Below are positions 22,517-33,591 of a stretch of DNA of 64,000 nt, one piece after another. Source of the stretch: Erodium maritimum (taxonomy: Eukaryota; Streptophyta; Magnoliopsida; Geraniales; Geraniaceae). A program made the position numbers and the translations under genes. The DNA is taken from assembly GCA_963921825.1 (NCBI GenBank), contig OY997591.1, forward strand, positions 54,847,031-54,911,030, written 5' to 3'. The notes under the pieces were generated by a model. The model saw nothing but the letters and a program-made list of their open reading frames with translations. It did not search any database and had not been told where the DNA came from. How positions within the stretch are numbered: the first letter of the stretch is position 1; each line of letters opens with the position of its first letter.

Positions 22517-25500
22517 ATGGCTCGCGGTAAGCGGGGACGACCATCAGGAACACGGGGCCAGGCACCCACGCGAGGCCGGCGGGGACGGTCAGCAGGGGCA
22601 CCAGGGAGGGTGCCGACCGTCGAGCCCGCCGACTATGCGGAGGCACAGGGTACTCCTGTCGGAGAAGACATGAGGAGTGATGCGGGGCCGTCTGCAGGCA
22701 CCCCCAGTGTTCCGCCAGTCGCGGACCCTCCAGTGATGACTGCCCTGGATGAGCTTACCAGGACCGTTCAGAGTTTGGTGGCGATCATCGCCAGCCGAGA
22801 GTCGGCTTCGCCAGCACCAGAGGCAGCCGCAGTCCCGGTGAGGGCCGCGCAGACAGAGGATCTTACCTCCCGAGCGCTACTAGATTTCCTGAAGCTCGGG
22901 ATACCTGTTTTTGTCGGGGAGCCGAATCCCGACCTGGCCGAGCGATGGATAGAGCAGGTCACGCGAGACTTGGACACATCGGGTGTCGAGGATGGCCGTC
23001 GGAGAGTGTCCTTCGCGGCCCATCAGCTGAGAGACAGCGCCTACCACTGGTGGGGGCGGGTGAAGGACACGGTTGGATACGACTACAGCGTATTCCAGGA
23101 GGTATTCATGGCACAGTACTTCCCCGAGTCGGCTCGGCTGGAGCGACATCGGCAGTTCTTAGACCTGGAGCAAGGGGGGATGACGGTAGGAGAGTACGAG
23201 GCCAGGTTCACAGCCTTGGCCAGATTCGCGCCTGAGATGGTGACAAGCGAGACGAACCGTTGCCTGCGGTTCCAGGACGGACTGAGGCTGGGCATCCGGA
23301 ACCAGGTTCTCGCCTTGAGGATACGGAAGTATACCGACCTCGTGGACACCGCAGCTACAGTAGAGCAGGGCGCCAGGGATGCAGTCAGGAGCCGTGAGGT
23401 CCGACCTCGGCCGATCAGTTGGGCAGGGCCGTCAGACTCACGAGACTCGCGGAGGCAGAGGACCGCGGGATCCTTCCGACCACCGCCTCATCAGAGTGGA
23501 TCGAGACAGCAGGGGTCAGTGGCATTAGTGGGGCCAATCGCCTCAGAGAGGAGGCCGTCATGCTATCACTGTGGGCAGCCAGACCACTTACAGCGAGACT
23601 GTCCGACGAGGGGAGGAACCGCGGCAGTACCAGCTACTAGCCGGACAGGCCAGGGCTCGGGGTCAAGGGCTGACGAGATCAGCTGTTACCGATGCGGCCG
23701 GGCCGGTCACACTATGACATGGTGCCGAGAGCAGTTAGGGGAGACATCAGTGCAGCGACCGCAGCAGTCGCGGACAGTACAGTCGCCCAGAGGTCGCCCT
23801 GGACAGGGTCAGCAGCCGAGATCATCACGGCCGTCTACGAGCGCACCAATTCCGAGACAGCAGCAGAGTCACGGGTATCCAGCAGCCAGTGCGCAGGGTC
23901 AGAGGCAGCAGGCCTCGCAAGGGAGAGTATATGCAGTCACCGACTCCAGAGCCCCAGGACCTAGCACGTACCGTGAGACCATCCAGGGTACGTGTTTGTT
24001 GTATCATTTATGGGCTTTGTTCTTGTTTGATACCGGGGCATCGCACTCTTTTATTTCGTCGGGTTGTGCTGAGAGGTTGGGGTTGAGCTTAGAGCCGTTG
24101 AGTCCACCCCTATGCCTGGACACCCCAGTTGGGGGTGGTGCATCGTTGACTAGAGTATGTCGTGCCTGCGAGATTAGAGTCGCAGACTGTCCTTGCCCTG
24201 GTGATCTTCTCGTGTTGGGGATGACTACCTTTGATGTGATTTTGGGTATGGATTGGCTGTCGAGGTACCGAGCCAACATCGATTGCTACAGACGACGAGT
24301 GACAGTGACAGTGGGCGGTACGAAGGTGACGTGCGTGCTGGGGAGTAAGAGTGGGGTCCTCCTGTCGGCGTTGTCCGCAGAGGAGGAAGTACCGGCTGTG
24401 CAGAGCCGAGAGTTACCGAGAGTGGTATGCGAGTTCCCCGAGGTCTTTCCTGAGGAGTTGAGCGGGCTGCCACCGATTCGTGAGGTGGAGTTCGGGATTG
24501 ACCTAGTGCCGGGAACGGCGGCGATATCAATGGCGCCTTACAGGTTTGCGCCGGCAGAGTTGACTGAGCTGAAGCGTCAATTGGAGGAGCTTCAGCAGAA
24601 GGGGTTTATCCGTCCGAGTGCATCGCCGTGGGGAGCACCAGCACTCTTCGTGAAGAAGAAGAGTGGAGAGCTACGGATGTGTATAGATTACCGGAAGCTG
24701 AACCGGGTTACGGTGAAGAACCGGTACCCGATGCCGAGGATCGATGACTTGTTTGACCAGTTGAGAGGGGCGACTCACTTCTCGAAGATCGATTTGCGAT
24801 CCGGTTATTATCAGTTGCGAGTCCGTGAGGGGGACGTCGCAAAGACTGCATTCCGGACACGCTATGGGCATTATGAGTTCATGGTGATGCCATTCGGACT
24901 GACGAACGCGCCAGCAGCGTTCATGGACCTGATGAACAGCATCTTCCGGCCGTACCTGGATCAGTTTGTGGTGGTGTTCGTGGACGACATCCTAATATAT
25001 TCGCAGAACGAGGCGGCGCATGAGGCACATCTGAGGGCTGTTCTGACCCTACTGCGCGAGCACCAGCTATATGCCAACCGGGGGAAGTGCGAGTTCTGGC
25101 TCTCTGAGGTGAGATTCCTCGGCCACATCGTATCCCGTGACGGTATCCTGGTCGATCCGTCGAAGATCGACGCGGTCTCGAAGTGGGCACGGCCCACGAG
25201 TGTTTTCGAGATCCGCAGCTTTCTGGGATTGGCAGGCTACTATAGGCGATTTGTCCAGGATTTTGCACGACTAGCCGCACCGATGACTCTGTTAACGCGC
25301 AAGGGTGTTGGGTTCGTGTGGACAGATGACTGTGAGCATGCGTTCGCGGAGTTGAAGACTCGACTGACTACAACTCCAGTGTTAGTGGTGCCCGAACGAG
25401 GGTTTGGCTATGATGTTTACTGCGATGCATCCGGAGAGGGACTGGGTTGCGTGCTGATGCAGTCGGGCAGAGTTGTGGCTTATGGCTCCAGGCAGTTGAA

Positions 25501-27424
25501 GATACACGAGCGCAACTATCCTACCCACGACTTGGAGCTAGCAGCAGTCGTGTTTGCGCTAAAGAGCTGGCGATATTATCTGTACGGCGAGGGGTTTCAG
25601 GTGTTCTCGGATCACAAGAGCCTCAAGTACATATTTTCCCAGCGAGACCTGAACATGCGTCAGCGACGGTGGATGGAACTACTCGAGGAGTACGACTTCG
25701 AGCTACACTACCACCCAGGCAAGGCGAACGTTGTCGCCGACGCCTTGAGTAGGAAGTCGGCTCCGAGCCTCGCCAGCATATCTGTCCGAGAGTGGGACAT
25801 GATGGGGGAGCTGAGCACATTCGGGCTTGAGCTAGAGGAGGTTACTGGAGGTGTTGCCATGTGCTCCCTGGTGGCTCAGCCCTCACTGCTTGCCCAAGTG
25901 TTGGAGGCGCAGAGGGAGGACGTCGAAGCATCAGAGATCCGCGAGAGAGTCGTCAGGGGTGACGAGGCGGTGGGCTGGCAGGACAGTACTGATTGGGGAC
26001 TACGGTACCGCGGGGGGCTGTTCGTACCAGTTAACTGTAGAGATGCCGTGTTACGAGAGGCACACCATTCGCGTCTCGCAGTGCATCCGGGGGGCACCAA
26101 GATGTACCGTGACCTCAGGAGGCACTACTGGTGGCGCGGCATGAGGAGAGCAGTCGCAGAGTTTGTGTCGAGATGCCTTGTCTGTCAGCAGGTGAAGGCA
26201 GAGCATCAGCGTCCCGCGGGATTGTTACAGCCACTACCGATTGCTCAGTGGAAGTGGGAGCACATTACGATGGATTTCGTGTGTGGACTACCGAGATCGC
26301 CCAAGGGAAACGACGCCGTTTGGGTGGTAGTCGACCGGTTGACCAAGTCGGCCCACTTTCTGGCTATGAGGATGACAGACCCGGTCGACAAGTTGAGCAG
26401 TCTGTATATCCAGGAGATAGTGCGCCTCCACGGGGTCCCGGTGTCGATAGTGTCTGACAGGGATCCCCGCTTCACGTCCAGGTTCTGGCCGAGTCTGCAG
26501 AAGGCACTGGGGACAGAGATCCTACTCAGCACAGCACATCATCCTCAGACAGACGGTCAGTCTGAGCGTACCATTCAGATCTTGGAGGACATGCTGCGAG
26601 CATGTGTGCTGGATTTCAGGGGATCTTGGGAGACCCACCTGCCATTGGCCGAGTTCGCCTACAACAACAGCTTCCAGGCCAGTATCGGGATGGCACCGTT
26701 CGAAGCGTTGTATGGTAGGCCGTGTCGGTCACTAGTATGCTGGGCAGAGGTGGGGGACAAGAGTCTGCTGGGGCCAGATCTTGTCAGAGAGACGACGGAG
26801 AAGGTCACATTGATCCGCGATCGGTTGAGGACCGCGCAGAGCCGGCAGAAGAGTTATGCAGACAGGCGACGTCGACCTCTTGAGTTTGCAGTCGGGGATC
26901 ACGTGTTCCTGAAGGTGAGCCCGAGGAAGGGGCTGGTGCGGTTCAGGCGCAGCGGGGGAAAGTTGGCTCCGAGGTACATAGGCCCGTTCCAGATCTTAGA
27001 CAGAGTGGGAGCCGTGGCTTATCGTCTGGCGTTGCCACCGCAGCTTCGGAGAGTACATAACGTCTTCCACGTATCCCAGTTGCGGCAGTACAACGCAGAC
27101 CCATCCCACGTCATCGAGTGGACTGATATCGAGGTGGCTGATGATGTCTCCTATGAGGAGCAGCCGTTTCGGATCATCGACACACGGAAGCAGATTCTGC
27201 GGGGAGGCAAGATTATCCGCTTGGTCCGAGTGCAGTGGAAACATCACGGAGCTGAGTCGACGTGGGAACGCGAGGACGAGGTTCGCGCGAAGTATCCCGG
27301 CCTGTTCGACTCCCGAGGTACGTCTATTTTAAATTTCGTGGACGAAATTCCTTTAAGGGGGGTAGACTGTAATAACCACTTCTGGTCAACGTCAGTCAAA
27401 CCTGCGAAAAACAGGAAAATTTAA
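22517..27424 (+). CDS. Gypsy A gag-pol polyprotein, intact
   Basis: An uninterrupted frame of 1635 codons from the first in-frame ATG ([11 protein letters not shown]). The frame is open upstream to about 22442 but has no earlier ATG. It encodes the particle and replication proteins of a Ty3/gypsy element. Domains: basic N-terminus; retrotransposon gag core about 150-260; two CCHC knuckles at 349-362 and 393-406; aspartic protease with DTGA at 505; RT from about 690, with FVDD at 821-824; RNase H with D970; integrase zinc-binding H1183/H1184 and C1220/C1223; integrase catalytic D1253, D1314 and E1350 (35 residues between the last two); a GPF module near 1490; a chromodomain-like end about 1535-1590. 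All key residues I can check are present. The last 18 codons and the stop lie inside the 3' LTR. Gag and pol are one frame with no visible shift signal. Confidence 0.95.
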   Translation: MARGKRGRPSGTRGQAPTRGRRGRSAGAPGRVPTVEPADYAEAQGTPVGEDMRSDAGPSAGTPSVPPVADPPVMTALDELTRTVQSLVAIIASRESASPAPEAAAVPVRAAQTEDLTSRALLDFLKLGIPVFVGEPNPDLAERWIEQVTRDLDTSGVEDGRRRVSFAAHQLRDSAYHWWGRVKDTVGYDYSVFQEVFMAQYFPESARLERHRQFLDLEQGGMTVGEYEARFTALARFAPEMVTSETNRCLRFQDGLRLGIRNQVLALRIRKYTDLVDTAATVEQGARDAVRSREVRPRPISWAGPSDSRDSRRQRTAGSFRPPPHQSGSRQQGSVALVGPIASERRPSCYHCGQPDHLQRDCPTRGGTAAVPATSRTGQGSGSRADEISCYRCGRAGHTMTWCREQLGETSVQRPQQSRTVQSPRGRPGQGQQPRSSRPSTSAPIPRQQQSHGYPAASAQGQRQQASQGRVYAVTDSRAPGPSTYRETIQGTCLLYHLWALFLFDTGASHSFISSGCAERLGLSLEPLSPPLCLDTPVGGGASLTRVCRACEIRVADCPCPGDLLVLGMTTFDVILGMDWLSRYRANIDCYRRRVTVTVGGTKVTCVLGSKSGVLLSALSAEEEVPAVQSRELPRVVCEFPEVFPEELSGLPPIREVEFGIDLVPGTAAISMAPYRFAPAELTELKRQLEELQQKGFIRPSASPWGAPALFVKKKSGELRMCIDYRKLNRVTVKNRYPMPRIDDLFDQLRGATHFSKIDLRSGYYQLRVREGDVAKTAFRTRYGHYEFMVMPFGLTNAPAAFMDLMNSIFRPYLDQFVVVFVDDILIYSQNEAAHEAHLRAVLTLLREHQLYANRGKCEFWLSEVRFLGHIVSRDGILVDPSKIDAVSKWARPTSVFEIRSFLGLAGYYRRFVQDFARLAAPMTLLTRKGVGFVWTDDCEHAFAELKTRLTTTPVLVVPERGFGYDVYCDASGEGLGCVLMQSGRVVAYGSRQLKIHERNYPTHDLELAAVVFALKSWRYYLYGEGFQVFSDHKSLKYIFSQRDLNMRQRRWMELLEEYDFELHYHPGKANVVADALSRKSAPSLASISVREWDMMGELSTFGLELEEVTGGVAMCSLVAQPSLLAQVLEAQREDVEASEIRERVVRGDEAVGWQDSTDWGLRYRGGLFVPVNCRDAVLREAHHSRLAVHPGGTKMYRDLRRHYWWRGMRRAVAEFVSRCLVCQQVKAEHQRPAGLLQPLPIAQWKWEHITMDFVCGLPRSPKGNDAVWVVVDRLTKSAHFLAMRMTDPVDKLSSLYIQEIVRLHGVPVSIVSDRDPRFTSRFWPSLQKALGTEILLSTAHHPQTDGQSERTIQILEDMLRACVLDFRGSWETHLPLAEFAYNNSFQASIGMAPFEALYGRPCRSLVCWAEVGDKSLLGPDLVRETTEKVTLIRDRLRTAQSRQKSYADRRRRPLEFAVGDHVFLKVSPRKGLVRFRRSGGKLAPRYIGPFQILDRVGAVAYRLALPPQLRRVHNVFHVSQLRQYNADPSHVIEWTDIEVADDVSYEEQPFRIIDTRKQILRGGKIIRLVRVQWKHHGAESTWEREDEVRAKYPGLFDSRGTSILNFVDEIPLRGVDCNNHFWSTSVKPAKNRKI
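27351..27367 (+). other. Gypsy A polypurine tract
   Basis: CTTTAAGGGGGGTAGAC lies directly before the 3' LTR, preceded by ATTTCGTGGACGAAATT, itself an inverted repeat (AATTTCGT with ACGAAATT). The tract is also translated, as part of the polyprotein C-terminus. Confidence 0.85.
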
Positions 27425-30369
27425 AAATTTTAAGACAGACACTTAACTTAACTTAAATTGACCCCGAGGGTCATGCCGGACTTAAGTTGACCCCGTTATC
27501 GACTAAAATGAGTTACGGGGGACTCAGGGCAACTTCTTGGTCATTTTGGGAAAGATTGATTTTTCGCTGGAAAAGTCACCCGAGCGACGTTTTGGTCCAT
27601 TCGAGGACCGTTTTGGACCCGAAAAGCTTAGCCGTTGTCGTAGCGGTCTTAGTTGGGCCGTTTCCTTGAAGCCCGTCCAGTTTAAATTTTTTTTTGGGAA
27701 AAGTGCCCGTTCGGGGCCCGAAACGTCCGTTTTTCGCGAATCTGATTGGAAAATATCAACTAGATATTTTCCAAAAGGTTGGGACCCACCTTGACACTTG
27801 TCAATTATATGGTGGTGTAATTTTTGGAGGGAAAAGGTGTGGTTGGGAAGTGTTGGCCGAACATGGGTAAAAGGGGGGGAGTTTTTGGAGTTAGTTGTTA
27901 GTTTTAATTAAATTAGAAATTAGAAGAGAGGTTTTAGAGAGAGAAGGAGAAGGAGAAGAAGAGAGAAGAAGGGAGGTTGAGCTAGGGTTTGTGATCGAGC
28001 CCTTGGATCGAGTCAAAGCAAAGAGCAATCCCGTTCCCCTCGTTCTCCTCTACGGTAATACCCGAACCGATTCTCGTTTTGATTATTTTCAAGAGCTAGG
28101 GTTTGGTTATAAACTAAGGCTTAGGGTTGTGTAGAGTGTGGGGAGGTGTTGGAGACGTTTTAGAGGTGTTTGGGGGTTTAATTTCACGTTTTCCGGTGAC
28201 CGGAGGCTTGGGAGGAGCTCCGGCCACCGTGGGTGGTGGCCGGCCGGCCATGTGGTGGCTGGCCGGAGGTGGCAGCAGCCACCACTTGGTGGCCGAGCCC
28301 CTCCCTCAAACCCTAGGGCACGGCCAAGCCTCTTGGGTGGGGCCCACGTGCTCGGTTGCTCGGGTTTTAATGTTCGGGTGGTTTAAAACGTCCCCCGGAC
28401 CACTTTATCCTTAATCGAATCGAAATTTGGAATTAAATTGGAGAAGTTGTAATTAACGGGTTTTGGAAACTTTAAACGTTAATTAATTGACTTAGAAGTC
28501 GGAATTCAATTCCGTCAAGTGCGTTGGGTTCCTTGAATTATTCTAAGACCGTAGAATCGAAAACGGGGGCTTTTGGAGCCCCGGAAGGCAATTAACCAAA
28601 ACCGGGCAGATTCGCCATGACGGGCGAATCTGGCCCTTACGGGTCCTTTATCGGCATTATCGAATAATTGGGAAGTTTGGGAGTGACCGACATTGTCGGG
28701 GTTACGTTTGGGCGTTAAGTTTATTAATTTTCGGTTTATTCGTACTAGTTTAAAAGTACTTTGAGTTTGTGTTCTTTTAGATCGTGCTACGGACCAAGGC
28801 AAGGGAAAGCTCGGCGAGTGACTAGGTCCACTTCGGGTTTTGTTGGAGCGCTTTTGGATCTATATACGAGGTAGGGAAAAGTAGCCGGATCTCGGCCCTG
28901 ATTAGGGAAAGTTAATAGTAGAATTGCATGTGACACCGGGGTGTCGTGGGTTGAGTAGATTTATTTAATTATTAGAAAAGCATGATACGGGATTGTAGCG
29001 TTCAAGAGAAAAGCATGTGACACTTAGTAGTGTCGTAGGAACAGAGAACTTAGCGATAATTGAATTACTGGAGGCATATGACCATGCCCGGAGGTTGTTT
29101 GTGAAACTAGTGATTTTAGGACCGTTGGAGGCATCGAGTATGCCGGAGGTTGTCGTGCGTTTTATTTAATTGTTGAGTTGGGTGGCCTTGAGAGCCTGTA
29201 TTTAATTGTTGAGTTTGGGTGGCCTTGAGAGCCCGTATTTAATTGTTGAGTTTGGGTGGCCTTGAGAGCCCGTATTTAATTGTTGAGTCGGGGTGGCCAT
29301 GAGAGCCGTGTATTTAATTTGGTGTCTTGAGTGGCAGTGAGTGCTCGTGGGGTTGTTGAACCCGAGTCTTGACTGTTGAGGTGTCTTGAGGGGCCTTGAG
29401 TGCCTGTGTGATTGAACTTGCCTGTGATTGTGATTGTGGTTACCTGGGGTGGTGAGTTCTAAAGGTCGACAGCCTGATCCGACTTAGTGTCGATGAATTG
29501 CGAGTTCTAAAGGTCGACAGCCTGATCCGACTTAGTGTCGATGAATTGCGAGTTCTAAAGGTCGACAGCCTGATCCGACTTAGTGTCGATGAATTGCGAG
29601 TTTTAAAGGTCGACAGCCTGATCCGACTTAGTGTCGATGAATTGCGAGTTCTAAAGGTCGACAGCCTGATCCGACTTAGTGTCGATGAATTGCGAGTTTT
29701 AAAGGTCGACAGCCTGATCCGACTTAGTGTCGAGGAATTGCGAGTTTGAAAGGTCGACAGCCTGATCCGACTTCGTGTCGAGGAATTGCGATAGGTCGAA
29801 CCCTGACCTGATTGAGATTGGTTACTGAGCAGCTGGTGTGCGATCCTTTGTGATCTTGTTTGGTGTTGTGTCGTTTCGTTCGAGTCCTTGAGGAGGTCGT
29901 CGATAGTTGTATTGGGTCTACACTGTTTTTATCGGGTGTCGAGTCTGTTGAGGAAGGTGACGGGTTGTGGGTCAGTTGAGTACTTGAGTTGGGGACTGTA
30001 GTCCCGGTGTTGGGTTTGGTTTTAGTGTTACTGACTTTTTCTGCTAATTATGCCATAGTCAGTCTGTTATCCGTGGAGGTGAGCGAGCGCTCACCCCTAG
30101 CTGCTTTTCCTACAGGTACTGATCACCGGACGGACTAGGTTAGCTCTTGAAGTTCATGGAGCTTGGAGCGGAGTCTGATCTTTACTTTTGTTGACTCTAG
30201 TGACGGATGTTGTACCTTGTCCACTTGTTGGGACGTTTTTGTATTGTAAATGCTATTATTTTGAGAAGTAAATGGAAATGTCAAAGCTTTTATTGAAAAC
30301 AGGTTTCAAGTGTTCATGTTTTTAAAAGTTCGCGTCCCGAGTTCGGTTCGCTGAAATCGGGGCGTGACA
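27368..30369 (+). repeat. Gypsy A 3' LTR
   Basis: 3002 bp, co-linear with 18880-21881. Differences seen by eye include C/T near 19056/27544, T/G near 19479/27967, A/C near 21515/30003, A/G at 21599/30087, G/A near 21689/30177, G/C near 21707/30195 and A/C near 21798/30286. Confidence 0.96.
29454..29789 (+). repeat. 48-bp x 7 tandem repeat, second LTR copy
   Basis: Same seven-unit array as 20966-21301, with no change in unit number between the LTRs. Confidence 0.93.
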
Positions 30370-30470
30370 GCGCACTTCTTAGCTATGAGAATGACGGATA
30401 CGGTTGACACTCTGATTCATCTGTACGTTCGAGATATTATCCGACTTCACGGGGTTCTAGTGTCGGTTGT
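30370..30470 (+). pseudogene. Gypsy B integrase fragment, right of gypsy A
   Basis: After the GCGCA duplication (30370-30374) the broken gypsy B integrase resumes ([25 protein letters not shown]). It matches 26350-26450 of gypsy A and ends near 30470, just where the second catalytic aspartate would follow. LINE sequence begins there, so the rest of the element, including its 3' LTR, is deleted. Confidence 0.85.
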
Positions 30471-31490
30471 GTACACTATCAAGTCGGGGGTGGAATTGGA
30501 GTCAGAGTCGCCTTAATCGGATTCTTGGTACTGGATGGGGGATCATTTGGGATAGTACACTGTCAAATCGGCCTACGGCTTGGTCACTCATGCACCACCG
30601 CCTTCAGATATCCATTCAGACATTTGTACTTCGATTTAGGACATGCATGTTCTCCTAAAAGTGCGGAATTTCTTATGGAGAACTTGTGCAGGGTGTCTCC
30701 AGGAGCGACCCGATCGAGGACGCGAAGGGTGGAATTGGAGTCCAACTGCCCAGTATGTCAAGGAGATGAGGAATCATAATTTCACCTTTTGGTCAAATGC
30801 CCGTTGGCGGAAGAATGCGGCGGCTAAATGGACTGATCCTCCCAACTATAGAGAGTGATATAATAGAGTGGGTGCGATCTATCTTAACCATCAACCCTGC
30901 TACCGTTGGTGGTGAGGTGGGCCGCCTTCTATGGGAAATCTGGAAAGCTAGGATTAAGAAGGTGGGTGAGAATGTTATCTCTAGTGCAATGCCCATAAAA
31001 CATATGGCAGCTCTTCTAAATGCGCCTCCTCCTCCCCGGCCTCCACCGCCGCGTCCTCCTAGACACCTATCTCAATTATGGATTTGGCTAATCGAGTGAG
31101 TCTTTTTCTTTCTTTCTGATTTCGTCTTTGCAGGGTCAATAACTAGTGAGCAGAGAATTAGGGGTTTTTTCAGGGAGGGAACCTTGATTCACGTATATCC
31201 TCCCAATACAACTGATGCAGTTCCCGTACAGTCGCTTTGCCCCAGAGATGCAGCGTTTAGGCACTACCGTGAGCAGGACTTCCAGTTTCGTTTTCCAACA
31301 CCCTCCTTTCCTTCATGCTTATGCGGCGCTTCAGTACCGTTTATGACGATTATAGTGTTAAAAAAATGCAAACAGCCGTCTTATGTCTGTTCTTTTTTAA
31401 TGGTTAGCGAATGTTTTTTTTGACGCACCATCCTGCAATTGAATTCTGATTTTAATAAAATTGCACATTTAAATAATAATAATAATAATA
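30471..31490 (+). pseudogene. LINE ORF2 3' end and tail
   Basis: Broken frames show the C-terminal zinc-binding region of plant LINE ORF2: YTVKSAYGLV near 30560, KVRNFLWRTC near 30655, CPVCQGDEES near 30750, and LLWEIWKAR near 30930. A proline-rich stretch (about 31021-31055) and a 3' untranslated tail follow. The tail ends TTAATAAAATTGCACA and an (AAT)n tract at 31472-31490. It may be the lost 3' end of LINE A, the middle having been removed together with the gypsy B end, but it could be another LINE. Confidence 0.7.
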
Positions 31491-31573
31491 AGCATTGATT
31501 GGGGTCAGCCTACTACACCGGTCATGTCCTAAAATTGATTTATTTGATTGAGAATATTTAAGATATAAAGATC

Positions 31574-31591
31574 ATGAACCTCGAATGTGGA
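31574..31591. repeat. LINE B target duplication, left arm
   Basis: ATGAACCTCGAATGTGGA, 18 bp, repeated exactly at 37669-37686 after the poly(A) tail. Confidence 0.93.
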
Positions 31592-32245
31592 ACTCTGAGT
31601 ACTTTTCTTCAAAGTTTTCGGACGCTAAAGCTAGGTTTTTTTGTTTCTTTTCGAGAAACGTACAAAGGCGCCGCCAGCGTATCTTCGTTCGATGGGAAAG
31701 GCTTGGTTCGGTACAGTCTGTTCCTTCTTGTTTCTGTGAGGATTATGAATTCCTCTGGATGTGTTGATTTGTAATATAGAGCAGTTGACAAGCAATTTTG
31801 AGGAAAGATAGGAATAGGATTGTATTGAAAACAGTGTAAACTACATAAAGGCACCAGAATGGCCTTTTTGGTGATAAACCCTACTCCTATGAAAATGAAA
31901 TGACAACTAGGAAATCAGACAACATTAAAGAGCTGTGGCCGCTTCTATTTGTATCCTGCAATTCCTTAGAAGACGTTGGAATGGCAGAGACTTCAGTTGC
32001 GTGATGCAAAACACCAATAGGATCGCAGAGCAACATCACATGACCTACAGTCCTTAGCACGTGAGATGCTCCTCTCATCATTTACCCAAAACGTTGCGTT
32101 GCACTTAACTACGTTATTCAAAGCTGAAAATAGATGATTGGGGAAGAATTCATTGTGACGGTTTCTCGTATCATCTCCGGGGTGGGTCGATCGTTTGTTG
32201 GGCGCCATAGCTCAGGAACGGTCATAAGCCGGAGATCTGGGAACT

Positions 32246-33591
32246 GAGGAGTTGGAGGGGAGGATTTGGGGAATAGTTTTGGAGGAAGAGGAGGAAGAAT
32301 TGTTCATCCCAGAGAGTGAATTGGTTGAGGGAAGGATAAGTATAAGTTTGGAGTGGAAGGGAAGTGGTTATCAAGGAAGAGATTCAATAAAACGATTTTC
32401 AGGGAGGTTTTGAAGAAAATTTAGGATGAACCTGATCTGAAAATCGAATCTCTTGCACCCTCTGTGTTTGGATATTTCTTCCCATCTGAACGCAAAAGGC
32501 AAAGGATTCTGGACATGGAGCCTTGGTGGTTTAATAAATACTTGATCATGCTTAAGGTGTTCAATACTGAAGAGAAACTGCATAAAATTATTTTTTCGGA
32601 GACGAGGTTGTGGGTTCAGATTCCGAACCTGCCTTTCAGAGCCAGAACTGAAAAGGTAGGGAAAAGGGTGGGAAATATGATCAGTATGTTCCTGGAAGCT
32701 GACTGTGATGCGGAGGGCAGAGCTCTAGATGAGTTTTTGAGGATCCGAGTAGTTTGGGGTATTAATAAGCCTCTAAGGTGGGGAGTGAAGATGTGGCTTG
32801 GTGAATCAAAAGAAGCAACCTGGATCAGTTTGCAGTACGAAAGTCTGCAAGACTTCTGCTACTGCTGTGGTAGATTGAGTCATATAGTCAAAGAATGTGA
32901 GGTTGTGGAGGTTGGTAAAGATCCGGAATTTTTGCCCTATGGGACGTTTATGAGAACTAGTGCCTTGGTTCGAAGGACCAGTCATCTCAAAGATAGTATC
33001 CCGAACCAAGGGCAGCAGTCAAAAGGAGCGGAGGAAGTCTCTTCCCAGATAAACCTGTCACCGGATCGTTCTTTAGGTGACTGGAGAATTAAAAGAAAAA
33101 GTTTTTGGAATGTGGGAGGTGAAGGTTCAAGAGGTTTGAGGGTGACAGGGCTGGTCCCGGTTGGAGATGAGGAGAGCGATAATGGGTTGTCTCAACCAGT
33201 AAATCTTAATGCTGAGTTAATGCTCGATCAAGAGGTAGAGGGGTCTGAAGAGAATAGAAGGACTGATCTTAACAAAGCTCCTTTGGAAGCTTTTGTCTCT
33301 GAAGCTAAAGGGGTGCAGGAAGGTAATGAGAGGCTGAGCTCTTTTTCGGCATCCATGAATGAGGGACTGGTTAGAGCACCAAGAAGGTTCAAAAGATTGG
33401 TGAGACCCAGGCCGAGTCATCCCCGAAGCAGCTCGGTCCTGGGAGATGATAGTGCTTCGACGTTGAGGAAGAGAAGCTTAGAAGCCGATGAGCAAACTCG
33501 GGATTTTAGGATGCCGCTTGTCCCTGATTCCCAAGAAGTGGAGCCGAAGGATTTGGCGAGGGTTTTGAAGCAATCCCACCATTTTCAATGA
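32246..33591 (+). pseudogene. LINE B ORF1 (gag-like, CCHC)
   Basis: ORF1 encodes the RNA-binding protein of the LINE ribonucleoprotein. The N-terminal part (32246-32463) reads LEGRIWGIVLEEEEEELF and then breaks by stop and frameshift. From 32464 the frame is open to 33591 (PWWFNKYLIML, LWVQIPNLPF, RVVWGINKPLRWG) and contains a CX2CX4HX4C zinc knuckle at 32857-32898 (CYCCGRLSHIVKEC). A long, charged, low-complexity tail follows. This is the DUF4283 plus zinc-knuckle layout of plant LINE ORF1. I cannot fix its original start codon. The ORF1 TGA overlaps the ORF2 ATG. Confidence 0.8.

Larger units (their letters stand above)
18880..30369 (+). mobile_element. Gypsy A: complete, young Ty3/gypsy chromovirus
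   Basis: An 11,490-bp complete element with 3002-bp LTRs (18880-21881 and 27368-30369), primer site at 21885, uninterrupted gag-pol (22517-27424), polypurine tract at 27351-27367 and GCGCA target duplications. By eye I find only about seven substitutions and no indels between the LTRs (about 0.2%), which points to very recent insertion. The pol order RT, RNase H, integrase, chromodomain-like end, together with the TTTAAGGGGGG tract, fits the plant Tekay/Del chromovirus group. That placement is from memory of the group and was not tested. The element may still be able to move. Confidence 0.96.
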
